Shown here piece after piece: positions 1 to 6,939 of a stretch of 7,719 nt of DNA. The notes under the pieces were generated by a model, which saw only the letters and a list, made by a program, of their open reading frames with translations, was not told the origin of the DNA and did no database searches. The stretch is from contig CAMPIF010000191.1 of assembly GCA_946886245.1 (NCBI GenBank), positions 1 to 7,719 of the forward strand, in the 5' to 3' direction. Positions within the stretch are counted from its first letter, which is position 1, and the number at the start of each line of letters is the position of its first letter. This DNA comes from Ectopseudomonas composti (GTDB lineage Bacteria > Pseudomonadota > Gammaproteobacteria > Pseudomonadales > Pseudomonadaceae). The position numbers and the translations under genes are program-made.

Positions 1-114
1 GATCGCTACTGGACGACCAATGCCGGCACACGCACGCCAATCGGCGGCCTGCTGCGTTTCTGGGACGAGCAGCAGCCGGTCGATACCGCCATCGAGATCG
101 ACGACCTGCTCTAG
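1..114 (+). CDS. C-terminal 37 residues of an unrecognised protein (5' end outside window)
   Basis: Reading frame 1 is open from the first base to a TAG at 112-114. The peptide begins DRYWTTNAGTRTP, continues with GGLLRFWDEQQP and ends in an acidic tail, EIDDLL. Codon use is G/C-rich at third positions, like the neighbouring genes, which supports a real coding end. No family is recognisable from this fragment. It lies 52 bases upstream of the solute-binding protein gene on the same strand, with no terminator-like hairpin between them, so co-transcription with the transport genes is possible. The gap 115-166 shows only the Shine-Dalgarno of the next gene. Confidence 0.6.
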   Translation, partial: DRYWTTNAGTRTPIGGLLRFWDEQQPVDTAIEIDDLL

Positions 115-166
115 TCAGCTCGTCACAAGCCTTCCCGCCTCAGCGGCATGATCCGGAGTATCCGCC

Positions 167-1165
167 ATGAAGTGTTCCAACCTAGCCGCCCCCGCCCTGC
201 TCTGTCTGGCACTGGGCGCCGCCCCCCAGGCCTTCGCCCAGAAGATCTGCGTGTTCGACATCCTCGGCGCCCAGGGCGACATCTACAGCCTGATGAAGGA
301 CTACCAACTGGCCGCCAACCAGTTCGGCGCCAGCCTCGAACTCAAGCCCTACACCGACGAGAAAATCGCTGCAGAAGACTTCAAGGCCGGGCAATGCGAT
401 GGCGTGATGATCATGGGTTTGCGCGCTCGTCAGTTCAACGGGTTCACCGGCAGCCTGGAAGCCCTGGGTGCCCTGCCCAGCTACCAGGCGCTGGAAACGG
501 TGATCGCCACCCTGAGTTCAGCCAAGGCCAGCAAGTTCATGCTCAACGGCCCCTACGAAGTGGCCGGCATCGTGCCCATGGGCGCGGCCTACCTGTTCGT
601 CAACGACCGCACCATCGACGACATCAGCAAACTGTCGGGCAAGAAGTTCGCGATCATGGACTACGACAATGCCCAGGCGAAGATGGTGCAGCGCATCGGC
701 GCCCAGCCAATCGCCTCCGATGTCACCAACTTCGCCGGCAAGTTCAATAACGGCTCGGTGGATGTGGTCGGAGCACCGGCGGCAGCCTACAAACCGCTGG
801 AACTGCAGAAGGGCATGGGCCAGCGCGGCGGTGTGGCGCGCTTCCCGGTGCTGCAACTGACCTACCAACTGGTCATCCGTCCCGACCGTTTCCCCGAAGG
901 CTTCGGGCAGCAATCACGCGAGTTCGCCCTCAGCCAGTACAGCCGCGCCATGGACATCATCACGCAATCGGAAAGCGAGATCGACAGTCACTACTGGATC
1001 GACATCCCGCCCGAGGACATGGAGAAGTACAACGTGATGCTGCGTGAAGCGCGCATTTCACTGACCGAAGAAGGCATCTATGACAAACGCATGATGGCGG
1101 TGATGAAGCGCGTGCGCTGCCAGATCGACTCAGCCGATGCCGAGTGCGCCCAGAACCTCGAATAA
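167..1165 (+). CDS. Secreted putative solute-binding protein (AdeT1/2-like, TRAP-associated)
   Basis: A 332-residue exported protein, probably the periplasmic receptor of the transporter encoded next door. Residues 1-24 form a classical signal peptide: Lys2, a hydrophobic core rich in Ala and Leu, and an AFA cleavage site before Gln25. The mature part alternates beta and alpha segments as in periplasmic binding proteins, for example KICVFDILG at 26-34, DGVMIMGL at 78-85 and KFAIMDYDNAQ at 160-170. Cys28, Cys77, Cys318 and Cys327 could form disulphides after export. It resembles the 'putative solute-binding protein' family that includes Acinetobacter AdeT proteins (described there as RND-type efflux components) rather than typical DctP. 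This family call is from memory of similar proteins. The ATG is chosen because GGAG at 155-158 lies 8 bases upstream and a complete signal peptide follows. The permease gene follows after 53 bases, implying an operon. The ligand is unknown. Confidence 0.75.
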   Translation: MKCSNLAAPALLCLALGAAPQAFAQKICVFDILGAQGDIYSLMKDYQLAANQFGASLELKPYTDEKIAAEDFKAGQCDGVMIMGLRARQFNGFTGSLEALGALPSYQALETVIATLSSAKASKFMLNGPYEVAGIVPMGAAYLFVNDRTIDDISKLSGKKFAIMDYDNAQAKMVQRIGAQPIASDVTNFAGKFNNGSVDVVGAPAAAYKPLELQKGMGQRGGVARFPVLQLTYQLVIRPDRFPEGFGQQSREFALSQYSRAMDIITQSESEIDSHYWIDIPPEDMEKYNVMLREARISLTEEGIYDKRMMAVMKRVRCQIDSADAECAQNLE

Positions 1166-1175
1166 CAATAACGAA

Positions 1176-1191
1176 CGGGGGCACGCCCCCG
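1176..1191 (+). promoter_or_regulatory. GC-rich intercistronic hairpin between binding-protein and permease genes
   Basis: CGGGGG (1176-1181) and CCCCCG (1186-1191) form a perfect 6-bp stem with the 4-base loop CACG. It starts 10 bases after the binding-protein stop and has no T-run, so it does not look like a terminator. In many binding-protein operons such hairpins protect the upstream mRNA from 3' decay, giving more receptor than permease. That role here is inference. Confidence 0.45.
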
Positions 1192-1218
1192 GACTCGGCC
1201 TTGACCGTAGAGCCTGCC

Positions 1219-3384
1219 ATGCCCATTGCCTCGACCATGATCAGCCATGACCAGCCTGCGCCAGCCCAGACGTTCAAACGTCCTCTGCTTGGCCGCTGGC
1301 TTTCCACCCTGCCAGTCTTCCTTCTGCTGACCCTGACCCTGGTCATAGGCACCGGGGAGATGCTCCATGGCCAACTTCTGCGCATGGGCGAGCGTCTGTT
1401 CGGCGATCCGGCTGCCGGTGTGCAGTACTTCATGCTGCGCGCCGATCCGGTGACCCCGACCTGCGATCCGAGCCCCGACCTCGATGCTCCGCTGGCCAGG
1501 CAGCCCGCCCAGACCAGCAGCGATATCGACGACCTGTTCGACGCGACCGAGGTCGACCCGCAAGCGCAACGCAGCGCCCTGCAACGTGCCGCTCGACTCT
1601 GCGCGCAGCGGCATACGCTGCACGCGGCCGTCGTCGCGCACATGACGCCCGAACTGAAACTGTTCCGCAGCCTGGAAACCTCGTTCTTCGGCATCTTTCG
1701 CTTCGGCACCGACAACCGCGCCCTGCTCCTGCTGCTGCTCATCGCCATCGCCGGCATCACCACCACCCTGCGCAACCACCATATCTCGCTGCGTCCCGCC
1801 AAGAGCCGGCTCGATCACCGCGTCTCGGCTGCTGGCATGGTCATCGCCAATGCCTTGCTGGTGTTTTCCTGCAGCCATTACCTGCATACCCTGCTCAACG
1901 CCGACCTGCCACTGAACAGGCCGTATCTCAATGGGCTGTGGATCGCGCTGTTCAGCTGCCTGTGCCTGATCAGCGTCTACCACTTGCTCAAACCACCGGC
2001 GGACGCCGAGCCTGGCGGCAATCTGGGACTGGCGCTGCTCTGCACGCCGCTGTACGCCATCATGGCGATCAGTTCCTTCACCTCGTTTTCGCTGCAAGGC
2101 CACCATGGCGGCATCGCCATCTACCTGGGTCAGTTGGTCGAGCTGTCGGGTATTTTCCTCAACCTGGCCCTGTTCATCTGGGCCGGCATGCTGCTCAAGC
2201 AGACCAACGTGGTCGACCGCTTCCTCGATCTGGTTCGCCCCTGGCGTCTGTCGCCGGAGCTGCTGACCTGGATTCTGCTGATCGGCGCCGCCGTGCCGAC
2301 GGCCTACACGGGCGCCTCGGGCATCTTCGTCATCGCCGCTGGGGCCATCATCTACCGCGAAGTGCTGCTCTCCGGGGGCCGCCGGCAATTCGCCCTGGCC
2401 GTCTCGGCGATGTCCGGCTCGCTCGGCGTGGTACTGCGCCCCTGTCTGCTGATCGTGGTGGTGGCAGCATTGAACAAGCAGGTGACCACGGCCGAACTGT
2501 ACAACTGGGGGATCGCCGTTTTCGTCCTGACCTCGTCGCTGTTCCTGATCGCCTCGCAGGTGCTGCGTCAACAACGATTCAACATTGCCCATCCACGTGA
2601 CGCCATGCCCGCCATGGCTCGCGCGCTGGTGCCAGTGGCCCCGTATATCCTCATCGCCATCATGGTGGTCTGGATCTACAGCTACCTGCTCGACACCCGG
2701 CTGAACGAGTTCACCGCGCCGGTGATGTTACCGGTCATCCTGCTGGTGGTGCTGATCTTCGACAAGCTGCGCGGCGAGTCACTGCTGGAAACACCGAGCG
2801 CCCGCGCCATCGAGAACGATCAGGGCAACAGCCAGCGCAACTTCACCCAGGCCGTGGGCGCCGCCACTTACGACACTGTCGGCCATATCGGCGCGCTGAC
2901 CTTGCTGATGGCCTTGTCGGTATCCACTGGCGGGGTGATCGAACGCTCCGGCCTCATGGAGCTGATCCCGCAGGACTTCCAGAGCATCTGGCTGGCACTG
3001 ACCGCGTTGATGGTGGTGCTGTTCCTGATCGGTATGGTGATGGACGCCTTTGGCGTGGTGATCCTGGTATCGGCCACCATTGCGCCGATCGCCTATGCCA
3101 ACGGCATTCACCCGGTGCATTTCTGGATGATCGCCCTGACCGCCATGGAGCTGGCCTACCTGTCACCCCCCGTGGCGCTCAACCATCTACTGGCCAGGCA
3201 GGTAGTGGGCGAGGCGGAGATCGCCGCCGCCGACAAGGAGGTGCGTCATATGGGCTTCTACTACCGCTACGAGCGCTGGATCCTGCCGATGACGGTAATG
3301 ATCGTGGCGCTGCTGATCGTCACCTATGGCGGTGAACTGATCGTCGAGCACGGTGCGCAGACGCTGGAGCTGTGGCGCGGCTGA
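1219..3384 (+). CDS. Fused TRAP-type transporter permease (DctQ-like part plus DctM large subunit)
   Basis: An inner-membrane permease of 721 residues, probably importing the ligand of the preceding binding protein by ion-coupled TRAP transport. Hydrophobic segments lie at about 29-46, 167-184, 203-222 and 237-257, a four-helix part resembling the small DctQ subunit. A DctM-like portion with many helices follows from about 268 to 704. DctM-type features are the hairpin-like segment PTAYTGASG at 360-368, GMVMDAFG at 605-612 and the late SPPVALNH at 649-656. Normal DctM proteins are about 430 residues, so this is a fusion. The loop between helices 1 and 2 is about 120 residues, hydrophilic, and carries Cys82 and Cys128, which is unusual for DctQ. 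The ATG at 1219 has a weak GAG 6 bases upstream. Alternatives are ATG 1237, with no ribosome site, and GTG 1144, which overlaps the previous gene. The start is therefore uncertain but the family is fairly clear. Confidence 0.82.
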   Translation: MPIASTMISHDQPAPAQTFKRPLLGRWLSTLPVFLLLTLTLVIGTGEMLHGQLLRMGERLFGDPAAGVQYFMLRADPVTPTCDPSPDLDAPLARQPAQTSSDIDDLFDATEVDPQAQRSALQRAARLCAQRHTLHAAVVAHMTPELKLFRSLETSFFGIFRFGTDNRALLLLLLIAIAGITTTLRNHHISLRPAKSRLDHRVSAAGMVIANALLVFSCSHYLHTLLNADLPLNRPYLNGLWIALFSCLCLISVYHLLKPPADAEPGGNLGLALLCTPLYAIMAISSFTSFSLQGHHGGIAIYLGQLVELSGIFLNLALFIWAGMLLKQTNVVDRFLDLVRPWRLSPELLTWILLIGAAVPTAYTGASGIFVIAAGAIIYREVLLSGGRRQFALAVSAMSGSLGVVLRPCLLIVVVAALNKQVTTAELYNWGIAVFVLTSSLFLIASQVLRQQRFNIAHPRDAMPAMARALVPVAPYILIAIMVVWIYSYLLDTRLNEFTAPVMLPVILLVVLIFDKLRGESLLETPSARAIENDQGNSQRNFTQAVGAATYDTVGHIGALTLLMALSVSTGGVIERSGLMELIPQDFQSIWLALTALMVVLFLIGMVMDAFGVVILVSATIAPIAYANGIHPVHFWMIALTAMELAYLSPPVALNHLLARQVVGEAEIAAADKEVRHMGFYYRYERWILPMTVMIVALLIVTYGGELIVEHGAQTLELWRG

Positions 3385-3405
3385 CTGCCACAGTGACCGG
3401 GCAAC

Positions 3406-3436
3406 GCCCGCCCAGCGCAGGGCGGGCGCCAGTTTT
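3406..3436 (+). terminator. Probable terminator of the transport operon
   Basis: GCCCGCCC (3406-3413) and GGGCGGGC (3420-3427) form a perfect 8-bp stem with loop AGCGCA, 21 bases after the permease stop. A short TTTT (3433-3436) follows after five bases. The T-run is short and displaced, so termination may be imperfect. On the minus strand no T-run follows the stem, so it is assigned to the plus-strand operon. The last T overlaps the zapE stop codon complement. Confidence 0.6.
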
Positions 3437-4530
3437 CAGGGCCGGTGTGGGCGCGAGAGGAACTCGTGCGACTGCATTTCCAGCAGACGGCTCAGCGTGC
3501 GCTGGAACTCGAAGCTCAGGCGGCCGCCGGTATAGAGATCCTTGAGTTCCACCTCGGCGGAGATGATCAGCTTGACGTTGCGGTCGTAGAACTCGTCCAC
3601 CAGGTTGATGAAGCGGCGCGCCATGTCGTCCTTGGCCACGCTCATCTGCTCGACATTGGCCAGGATCACCGCGTGGAAGATCTTGCCCAGCTCGATGTAA
3701 TCGTTCTGGCTGCGCGGGCCGTCGCACAGCTCGCGGAATTCGAACCAGGCCACGTCCTCGCATATCCGCACGGCGTGGATCGCGCGGTTCTCGATCATCA
3801 GCGCCTCGTTCTCCACCATGTGGGTGCAGTCCGGCAGCAGGCTCTGGAAGCTCTTGCGCAGGCTGTCTTCAGCGGCCGGGCCGAGCGGGAAGTGGAACAG
3901 CTCGGCCTGCTCCAGCGCACGCAGGCGATAGTCGACGCCGCTGTCGACGTTGACGATGTCGGTGTGTTCCTTGAGCAGGGCAATGGCCGGCAGGAAGCGC
4001 GCGCGCTGCAGGCCGTCCTTGTACAGGCCGTCCGGCACGATGTTGGAAGTGGCCACCAGGGACACGCCGTTCTTGAACAGCTCTTCCATCAGCGTGGCGA
4101 GGATCATGGCGTCGGTGATATCGCTGACGAAGAACTCATCGAAGCAGATCACCCGCGCCTCGTCGGCGAAACGCTTGCCGATGATGGTCAGCGGGTTCTT
4201 CTCGCCCTTGAGGGTCTTCATCTCCTCGTGCACGCGCTTCATGAAGCGGTGGAAGTGGGTGCGCATCTTCTGCTCGAACGGCAGTGCATCGAAGAAGGTG
4301 TCGACCAGGTAGGTCTTGCCACGCCCGACGCCACCCCAGAAATACAGGCCCTTGACCGGCCCCTGCGGCTTCTTGCCGAACAGCTTGCCCATCAGCCCGG
4401 ATTTGCTCTGGTCACGCGCGATCAGATCGTCGTACAGACGCTGCAGATGACGGACGGCATTTTCCTGGGCCGCATCATGGAAGAAGTCTGGCCGCTTGAG
4501 ATCGGCCTGATAACGCTCTAGGGGGGTCAT
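3436..4530 (-). CDS. zapE: ZapE, AFG1-family ATPase associated with cell division
   Basis: A 364-residue P-loop ATPase. In E. coli, ZapE associates with the Z-ring and is needed for division under stress; mitochondrial AFG1/LACE1 are relatives. Walker A is GGVGRGKT at 66-73, with Lys72 and Thr73 as the nucleotide-binding pair. Walker B is VICFDEFF at 127-134, with Asp131 and Glu132. A sensor-1-like LVATSN ends at Asn163, and Arg176/Arg178 in LQRARFLP are candidate arginine fingers. The family C-terminal motif DLYTGGRLSFEFQRTLSRL is intact. Length fits the family. The N-terminus MTPLERYQADL fits Pseudomonas homologues as I recall them, supporting the ATG at 4530, although no strong Shine-Dalgarno precedes it. 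It lies downstream of trpS on the same strand but behind a strong terminator-like hairpin, with no room for a promoter between. It is convergent with the transport operon. Confidence 0.95.
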   Translation of the reverse strand: MTPLERYQADLKRPDFFHDAAQENAVRHLQRLYDDLIARDQSKSGLMGKLFGKKPQGPVKGLYFWGGVGRGKTYLVDTFFDALPFEQKMRTHFHRFMKRVHEEMKTLKGEKNPLTIIGKRFADEARVICFDEFFVSDITDAMILATLMEELFKNGVSLVATSNIVPDGLYKDGLQRARFLPAIALLKEHTDIVNVDSGVDYRLRALEQAELFHFPLGPAAEDSLRKSFQSLLPDCTHMVENEALMIENRAIHAVRICEDVAWFEFRELCDGPRSQNDYIELGKIFHAVILANVEQMSVAKDDMARRFINLVDEFYDRNVKLIISAEVELKDLYTGGRLSFEFQRTLSRLLEMQSHEFLSRPHRP

Positions 4531-4550
4531 GATTCGTTAGCCGGGCAAGT

Positions 4551-4585
4551 AAAAACGGGGGCGTCACTTTAGCGACGCCCCCGTT
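4551..4585 (-). terminator. Strong intrinsic terminator after trpS, immediately before zapE
   Basis: Reading on the minus strand, a GC-rich stem of about 12 bp (ACGGGGGCGTC paired with GACGCCCCCGT, extended by one A-T) closes an 8-base loop and is followed by TTTTT (complement of 4551-4555). This is a textbook Rho-independent terminator oriented with trpS. The T-run ends only 20 bases before the zapE ATG, so the hairpin would lie in the leader of any transcript reaching zapE. Confidence 0.88.
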
Positions 4586-4603
4586 GCTTGGCAATCATGG
4601 CCG

Positions 4604-4662
4604 TAGTCCGGATGCAATCCGGGGGATAGTGGCGATGCGTGCCCCTGATTGCATCCGGGCTA
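4604..4662. repeat. REP-like palindrome next to the trpS stop
   Basis: CCGGATGCAATC (4608-4619) is a perfect inverted copy of GATTGCATCCGG (4647-4658). TAG/CTA outer pairs and one T-G wobble extend the stem to 16 bp, and inner GGGG/CCCC can pair after one mismatch. It ends 2 bases from the trpS stop codon. The motif resembles REP palindromes common between Pseudomonas genes; copy number cannot be judged from one window. Confidence 0.7.
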
Positions 4663-4664
4663 TT

Positions 4665-6011
4665 TCATTCCTGCGGCGCCAGCGCCTCACGCAGACGGGC
4701 GATGGCATCTTCCAGCGCCTGGCCGTCAGCGAACTCGGGGCTGCTCGCCACGCTTTCACCGTCGATCCAGACCGAGAACAGCTGACCTTCGGCACGCACA
4801 TCCAGCGGTTCGCCAGATTGCAGACGCTTGTTGATCATGCCGGCCGACTTGCCATCGGCGAAGGATTTCGACAGCAGCAATTGCTCGCCATCGGCATCGA
4901 GCAGACGGAAACGGAAGCTGCCGTCTTCATCGCGGAAGCTGACGAAGCGTGCGCTCTTGGCGGCTTTCTTCTTCTCGCCAGCAGTGACCTGCACCTGTTC
5001 GCGGAACGAGCGCAGGCCCACCGCCTCGCGCAGCTCGCCGAGGAACGGCGTGGCGATCTTGCGCGCCTTGGCTGCTCCGGCGAGGAGGATGTCCTCGAGA
5101 TCGGCTGGCCTGGCGATCAGCGCGTTGTAGCGCTCGCGCGCCTCGCCCAGGGTGTCTTCGAGCAACTGGTACAGACGGTTCTTCGCCTCGCCCCAGGCCA
5201 GGCCGCCTTCCAGCTCGGCACGGAACTCGGCCTGCTGCGCGTGGCTGGCAAAGGCCTGGTACAGGGTGAACAGGTGCGAACCCTCGGCATCCTTGGGCTC
5301 GCCCGGCAGTTTGGAATCGGTGACGATGCGCGCCACGGCGTCCTTGAGCTGCTTGGCGGTGCCGAACAGCGGGATGGTGTTGTCGTAGCTCTTGCTCATC
5401 TTGCGCCCATCGAGGCCGGGCAGCGTGGCCACTTCTTCCTCGATCACCACCTCGGGCAGGACGAACAGGTCCTTGCCCTTGCCGAACAGATGGTTGAAGC
5501 GCTGGCCAATGTCGCGGGCCATTTCCACGTGCTGGATCTGGTCACGACCGACCGGCACCTTCTGCGCGTTGAACATCAGGATGTCCGCCGCCATCAGCAC
5601 CGGATAACTGAACAGGCCCATGGTCACGCCGGCATCCGGGTCTTCGCCCTGTTCGACGTTCTTGTCCACCGAAGCCTTGTAGGCGTGGGCACGGTTGAGC
5701 AGGCCCTTGCCGGCGACGCAGGTCAGCAGCCAGCACAGCTCGGGAATCTCGGGAATGTCGGACTGGCGGTAGAAGGTCGCCTTGTCGGTATCCAGGCCCA
5801 GCGCCAGCCAGGTGGCTGCGATTTCCAGGCGCGAACGCTGGATGCGCGCCGGATCATCGCACTTGATCAGCGCGTGGTAGTCGGCGAGGAAGTAGAAGGA
5901 ATCCATCTGCGGATCGCGGCTGGCAACGATGGCCGGACGGATGGCGCCGGCGTAGTTGCCCAGGTGCGGCGTGCCGGTGGTGGTGATACCGGTAAGGATA
6001 CGGGTGGTCAT
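4665..6011 (-). CDS. trpS: Tryptophanyl-tRNA synthetase with C-terminal repeat extension
   Basis: A cytoplasmic class I synthetase that charges tRNA-Trp with tryptophan using ATP. The HIGH-type signature is HLGN at 16-19 within [14 protein letters not shown], and the KMSKS loop is exact at 204-208. ADYHALI at 43-49, GRDQ at 155-158 and AADILMFNA at 141-149 are typical of bacterial TrpRS. The catalytic and anticodon-binding core ends near residue 333, the full length of E. coli TrpS (about 334 residues). A Lys/Ala-rich linker and a domain of about 100 residues (351-448) follow, built of two similar units 43 residues apart, each with a DGE/FADG pattern. The fold may be YegP/DUF1508-like (inference). 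The ATG at 6011 fits the family N-terminus [13 protein letters not shown], although no clear Shine-Dalgarno precedes it. No convincing promoter was seen in 6012-6122, so co-transcription with the upstream hydrolase gene is possible. Confidence 0.97.
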   Translation of the reverse strand: MTTRILTGITTTGTPHLGNYAGAIRPAIVASRDPQMDSFYFLADYHALIKCDDPARIQRSRLEIAATWLALGLDTDKATFYRQSDIPEIPELCWLLTCVAGKGLLNRAHAYKASVDKNVEQGEDPDAGVTMGLFSYPVLMAADILMFNAQKVPVGRDQIQHVEMARDIGQRFNHLFGKGKDLFVLPEVVIEEEVATLPGLDGRKMSKSYDNTIPLFGTAKQLKDAVARIVTDSKLPGEPKDAEGSHLFTLYQAFASHAQQAEFRAELEGGLAWGEAKNRLYQLLEDTLGEARERYNALIARPADLEDILLAGAAKARKIATPFLGELREAVGLRSFREQVQVTAGEKKKAAKSARFVSFRDEDGSFRFRLLDADGEQLLLSKSFADGKSAGMINKRLQSGEPLDVRAEGQLFSVWIDGESVASSPEFADGQALEDAIARLREALAPQE

Positions 6012-6089
6012 GATCAGATTCGCTTTGCTTGAACTATTTCGCTGATCGCGCGAGCCGGGGCCGCGGGACGCCTTGAATGCCAGATTGGT

Positions 6090-6116
6090 CGTAGGGTGCG
6101 CACGGCGAACCCTGCG
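6090..6116. repeat. Short palindrome just after the hydrolase gene
   Basis: CGTAGGGT (6090-6097) pairs with ACCCTGCG (6109-6116) to give 8 bp with one T-G wobble and an 11-base loop. It begins 6 bases beyond the hydrolase stop (minus strand). No T-run follows on the minus strand, so it is not a standard terminator. It could be a degenerate REP unit or an mRNA 3'-end stabiliser. Confidence 0.45.
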
Positions 6117-6122
6117 CCACGT

Positions 6123-6755
6123 TCACAGACGCGGCAGAAGGAGTTCCTTCAGATCCGTCAGCTTGCCGTGAAAAAAGTGACCGCATTCTGCCACTTTCAG
6201 CAGCTCATGGGCACGCCCGAGATGGGTCGACCAGTCGTACACGGCCTGCGGCTCGACGACTTCGTCGCTATCGGGCTGGATCACCACCAGCGGGCACTGG
6301 CTGGCAGGTGGCGTCTCGGCGGTCAGCCGATGCACCGCCGGCGCCACCATGAACAGCTTGCTCGGCACCTGCCCCTGCGCCTCCAGGCGCGCACCCAGCG
6401 CCGCAGCGACGAAGCCACCGAAGGAAAAGCCCAGCAGCGTGACGGGCAGGTTCGGATATTCCTCCTGCAGCCAGGCGGCAACGGCTTCGGCATCGTCCAC
6501 CTCGCCGGTGCCCATGTCGTGACTGCCGGCACTGGCGCCAACGCCGCGATAATTGAAACGCAACGTGTGATATCCGCAGTCACGTGCGGTGCGCTGCAAG
6601 GTGCTCACCACCTTGTTGAGCATGGTGCCGCCCTGCACCGGGTTGGGATGGCAGATCAGCGCCACGCCTCGGGCGTCCGGTACTTCCAGCAGAAGGGCTT
6701 CGAGTTGACCCACCGGGCCTTGAATGAAAAGAGGGGTTTCGCGACTGAGCAACAC
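6123..6755 (-). CDS. Small alpha/beta hydrolase (COG2945-like), substrate unknown
   Basis: A 210-residue cytoplasmic alpha/beta hydrolase without signal peptide or membrane segment. The nucleophile elbow is GFSFGG at 109-114 with Ser111 as the catalytic serine. HPNP at 36-39 and NYRGVGASAG at 68-77 are characteristic strand-loop motifs of this small-hydrolase group. Asp164 in QPDSDEVV is the probable acid and His193 in ECGHFFHG the probable base, so the triad looks complete. Such proteins are annotated as hydrolases or dienelactone-hydrolase-like; no substrate can be inferred. The start is GTG at 6755 with GGAG (complement of 6760-6763) only 4 bases upstream; a TTG at 6752 would give a better 7-base spacing and a protein one residue shorter. 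It lies upstream of trpS on the same strand with a 111-base gap, and divergent from zapG. It probably corresponds to PA4440 of P. aeruginosa by position (from memory). Confidence 0.88.
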   Translation of the reverse strand: MLLSRETPLFIQGPVGQLEALLLEVPDARGVALICHPNPVQGGTMLNKVVSTLQRTARDCGYHTLRFNYRGVGASAGSHDMGTGEVDDAEAVAAWLQEEYPNLPVTLLGFSFGGFVAAALGARLEAQGQVPSKLFMVAPAVHRLTAETPPASQCPLVVIQPDSDEVVEPQAVYDWSTHLGRAHELLKVAECGHFFHGKLTDLKELLLPRL

Positions 6756-6759
6756 TGAA

Positions 6760-6781
6760 CTCCGTGACCCCGCAACGGGTC
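6760..6781 (-). promoter_or_regulatory. Hydrolase ribosome-binding site with adjoining small hairpin
   Basis: On the minus strand GGAG (complement of 6760-6763) precedes the GTG start by 4 bases and a TTG by 7. Two bases upstream of GGAG, GACCC and GGGTC (6766-6770 with 6777-6781) form a 5-bp hairpin with a 6-base loop. The hairpin could modulate ribosome access, but it is short. Confidence 0.4.
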
Positions 6782-6869
6782 GACTCGTCTAGCAAACTGC
6801 CTGTGCGGCAAATGAACCTGTTCAGCGTCTCGAGAGCTCACGCAATGCACGGCAAGAACAGGAGAGAAA

Positions 6870-6939
6870 GCGCAGTGTACTGGTGTACATGAGCATTCCG
6901 AACCTGTTTTTAACCCAGCAGTGCCGACGCGCAGTAGAC
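6870..6939. repeat. Structured intergenic element bounded by an imperfect direct repeat
   Basis: GCGCAGTGTAC (6870-6880) and GCGCAGTAGAC (6929-6939) match at 9 of 11 bases. Just inside, TGTAC (6876-6880) and GTACA (6885-6889) form a 5-bp hairpin with a 4-base loop. GAACCTG (6900-6906) is followed directly by a T-run (6907-6911). GAACAGG (6856-6862) just outside can pair through AACAGG with CCTGTT (6903-6908) ahead of that T-run, or completely with CCTGTTC (6817-6823). GAACCTG can also pair with CAGGTTC (6946-6952). What the element does is unknown. It could be a small repeat, an sRNA with terminator, or part of a leader. Confidence 0.35.

Noticed and set aside
1144..1218. Upstream GTG start for the permease overlapping the receptor gene by 22 bases
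   Set aside because: No ribosome site precedes it, and the added 25 residues are low-complexity and cross the intercistronic hairpin. ATG 1219 is preferred.
1078..2592. Long open frame on the minus strand (504 codons) opposite the permease gene
   Set aside because: It encodes a Gln/Gly/His/Arg-rich product with no recognisable motif. It is the expected antisense shadow of a G/C-rich-third-position gene, while the plus-strand product has clear transporter features.
3445..4521. Open plus-strand frame of 358 codons opposite zapE
   Set aside because: It lies entirely antisense to zapE, which has intact Walker motifs. The product has no domain and no ribosome site.
4584..6032. Open plus-strand frame of 482 codons opposite trpS
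   Set aside because: It spans all of trpS in antisense and runs through the REP palindrome; low-complexity composition typical of shadow frames.
6012..6089. Possible trpS promoter or T-box-like/attenuator leader
   Set aside because: No convincing -35/-10 pair, no Trp-codon leader peptide and no terminator hairpin with a T-run were found in this stretch.
6096..6758. Open plus-strand frame of 220 codons opposite the hydrolase gene
   Set aside because: The minus-strand frame has a complete Ser-Asp-His triad pattern. The plus frame has no motif and begins in the 6090-6116 palindrome.
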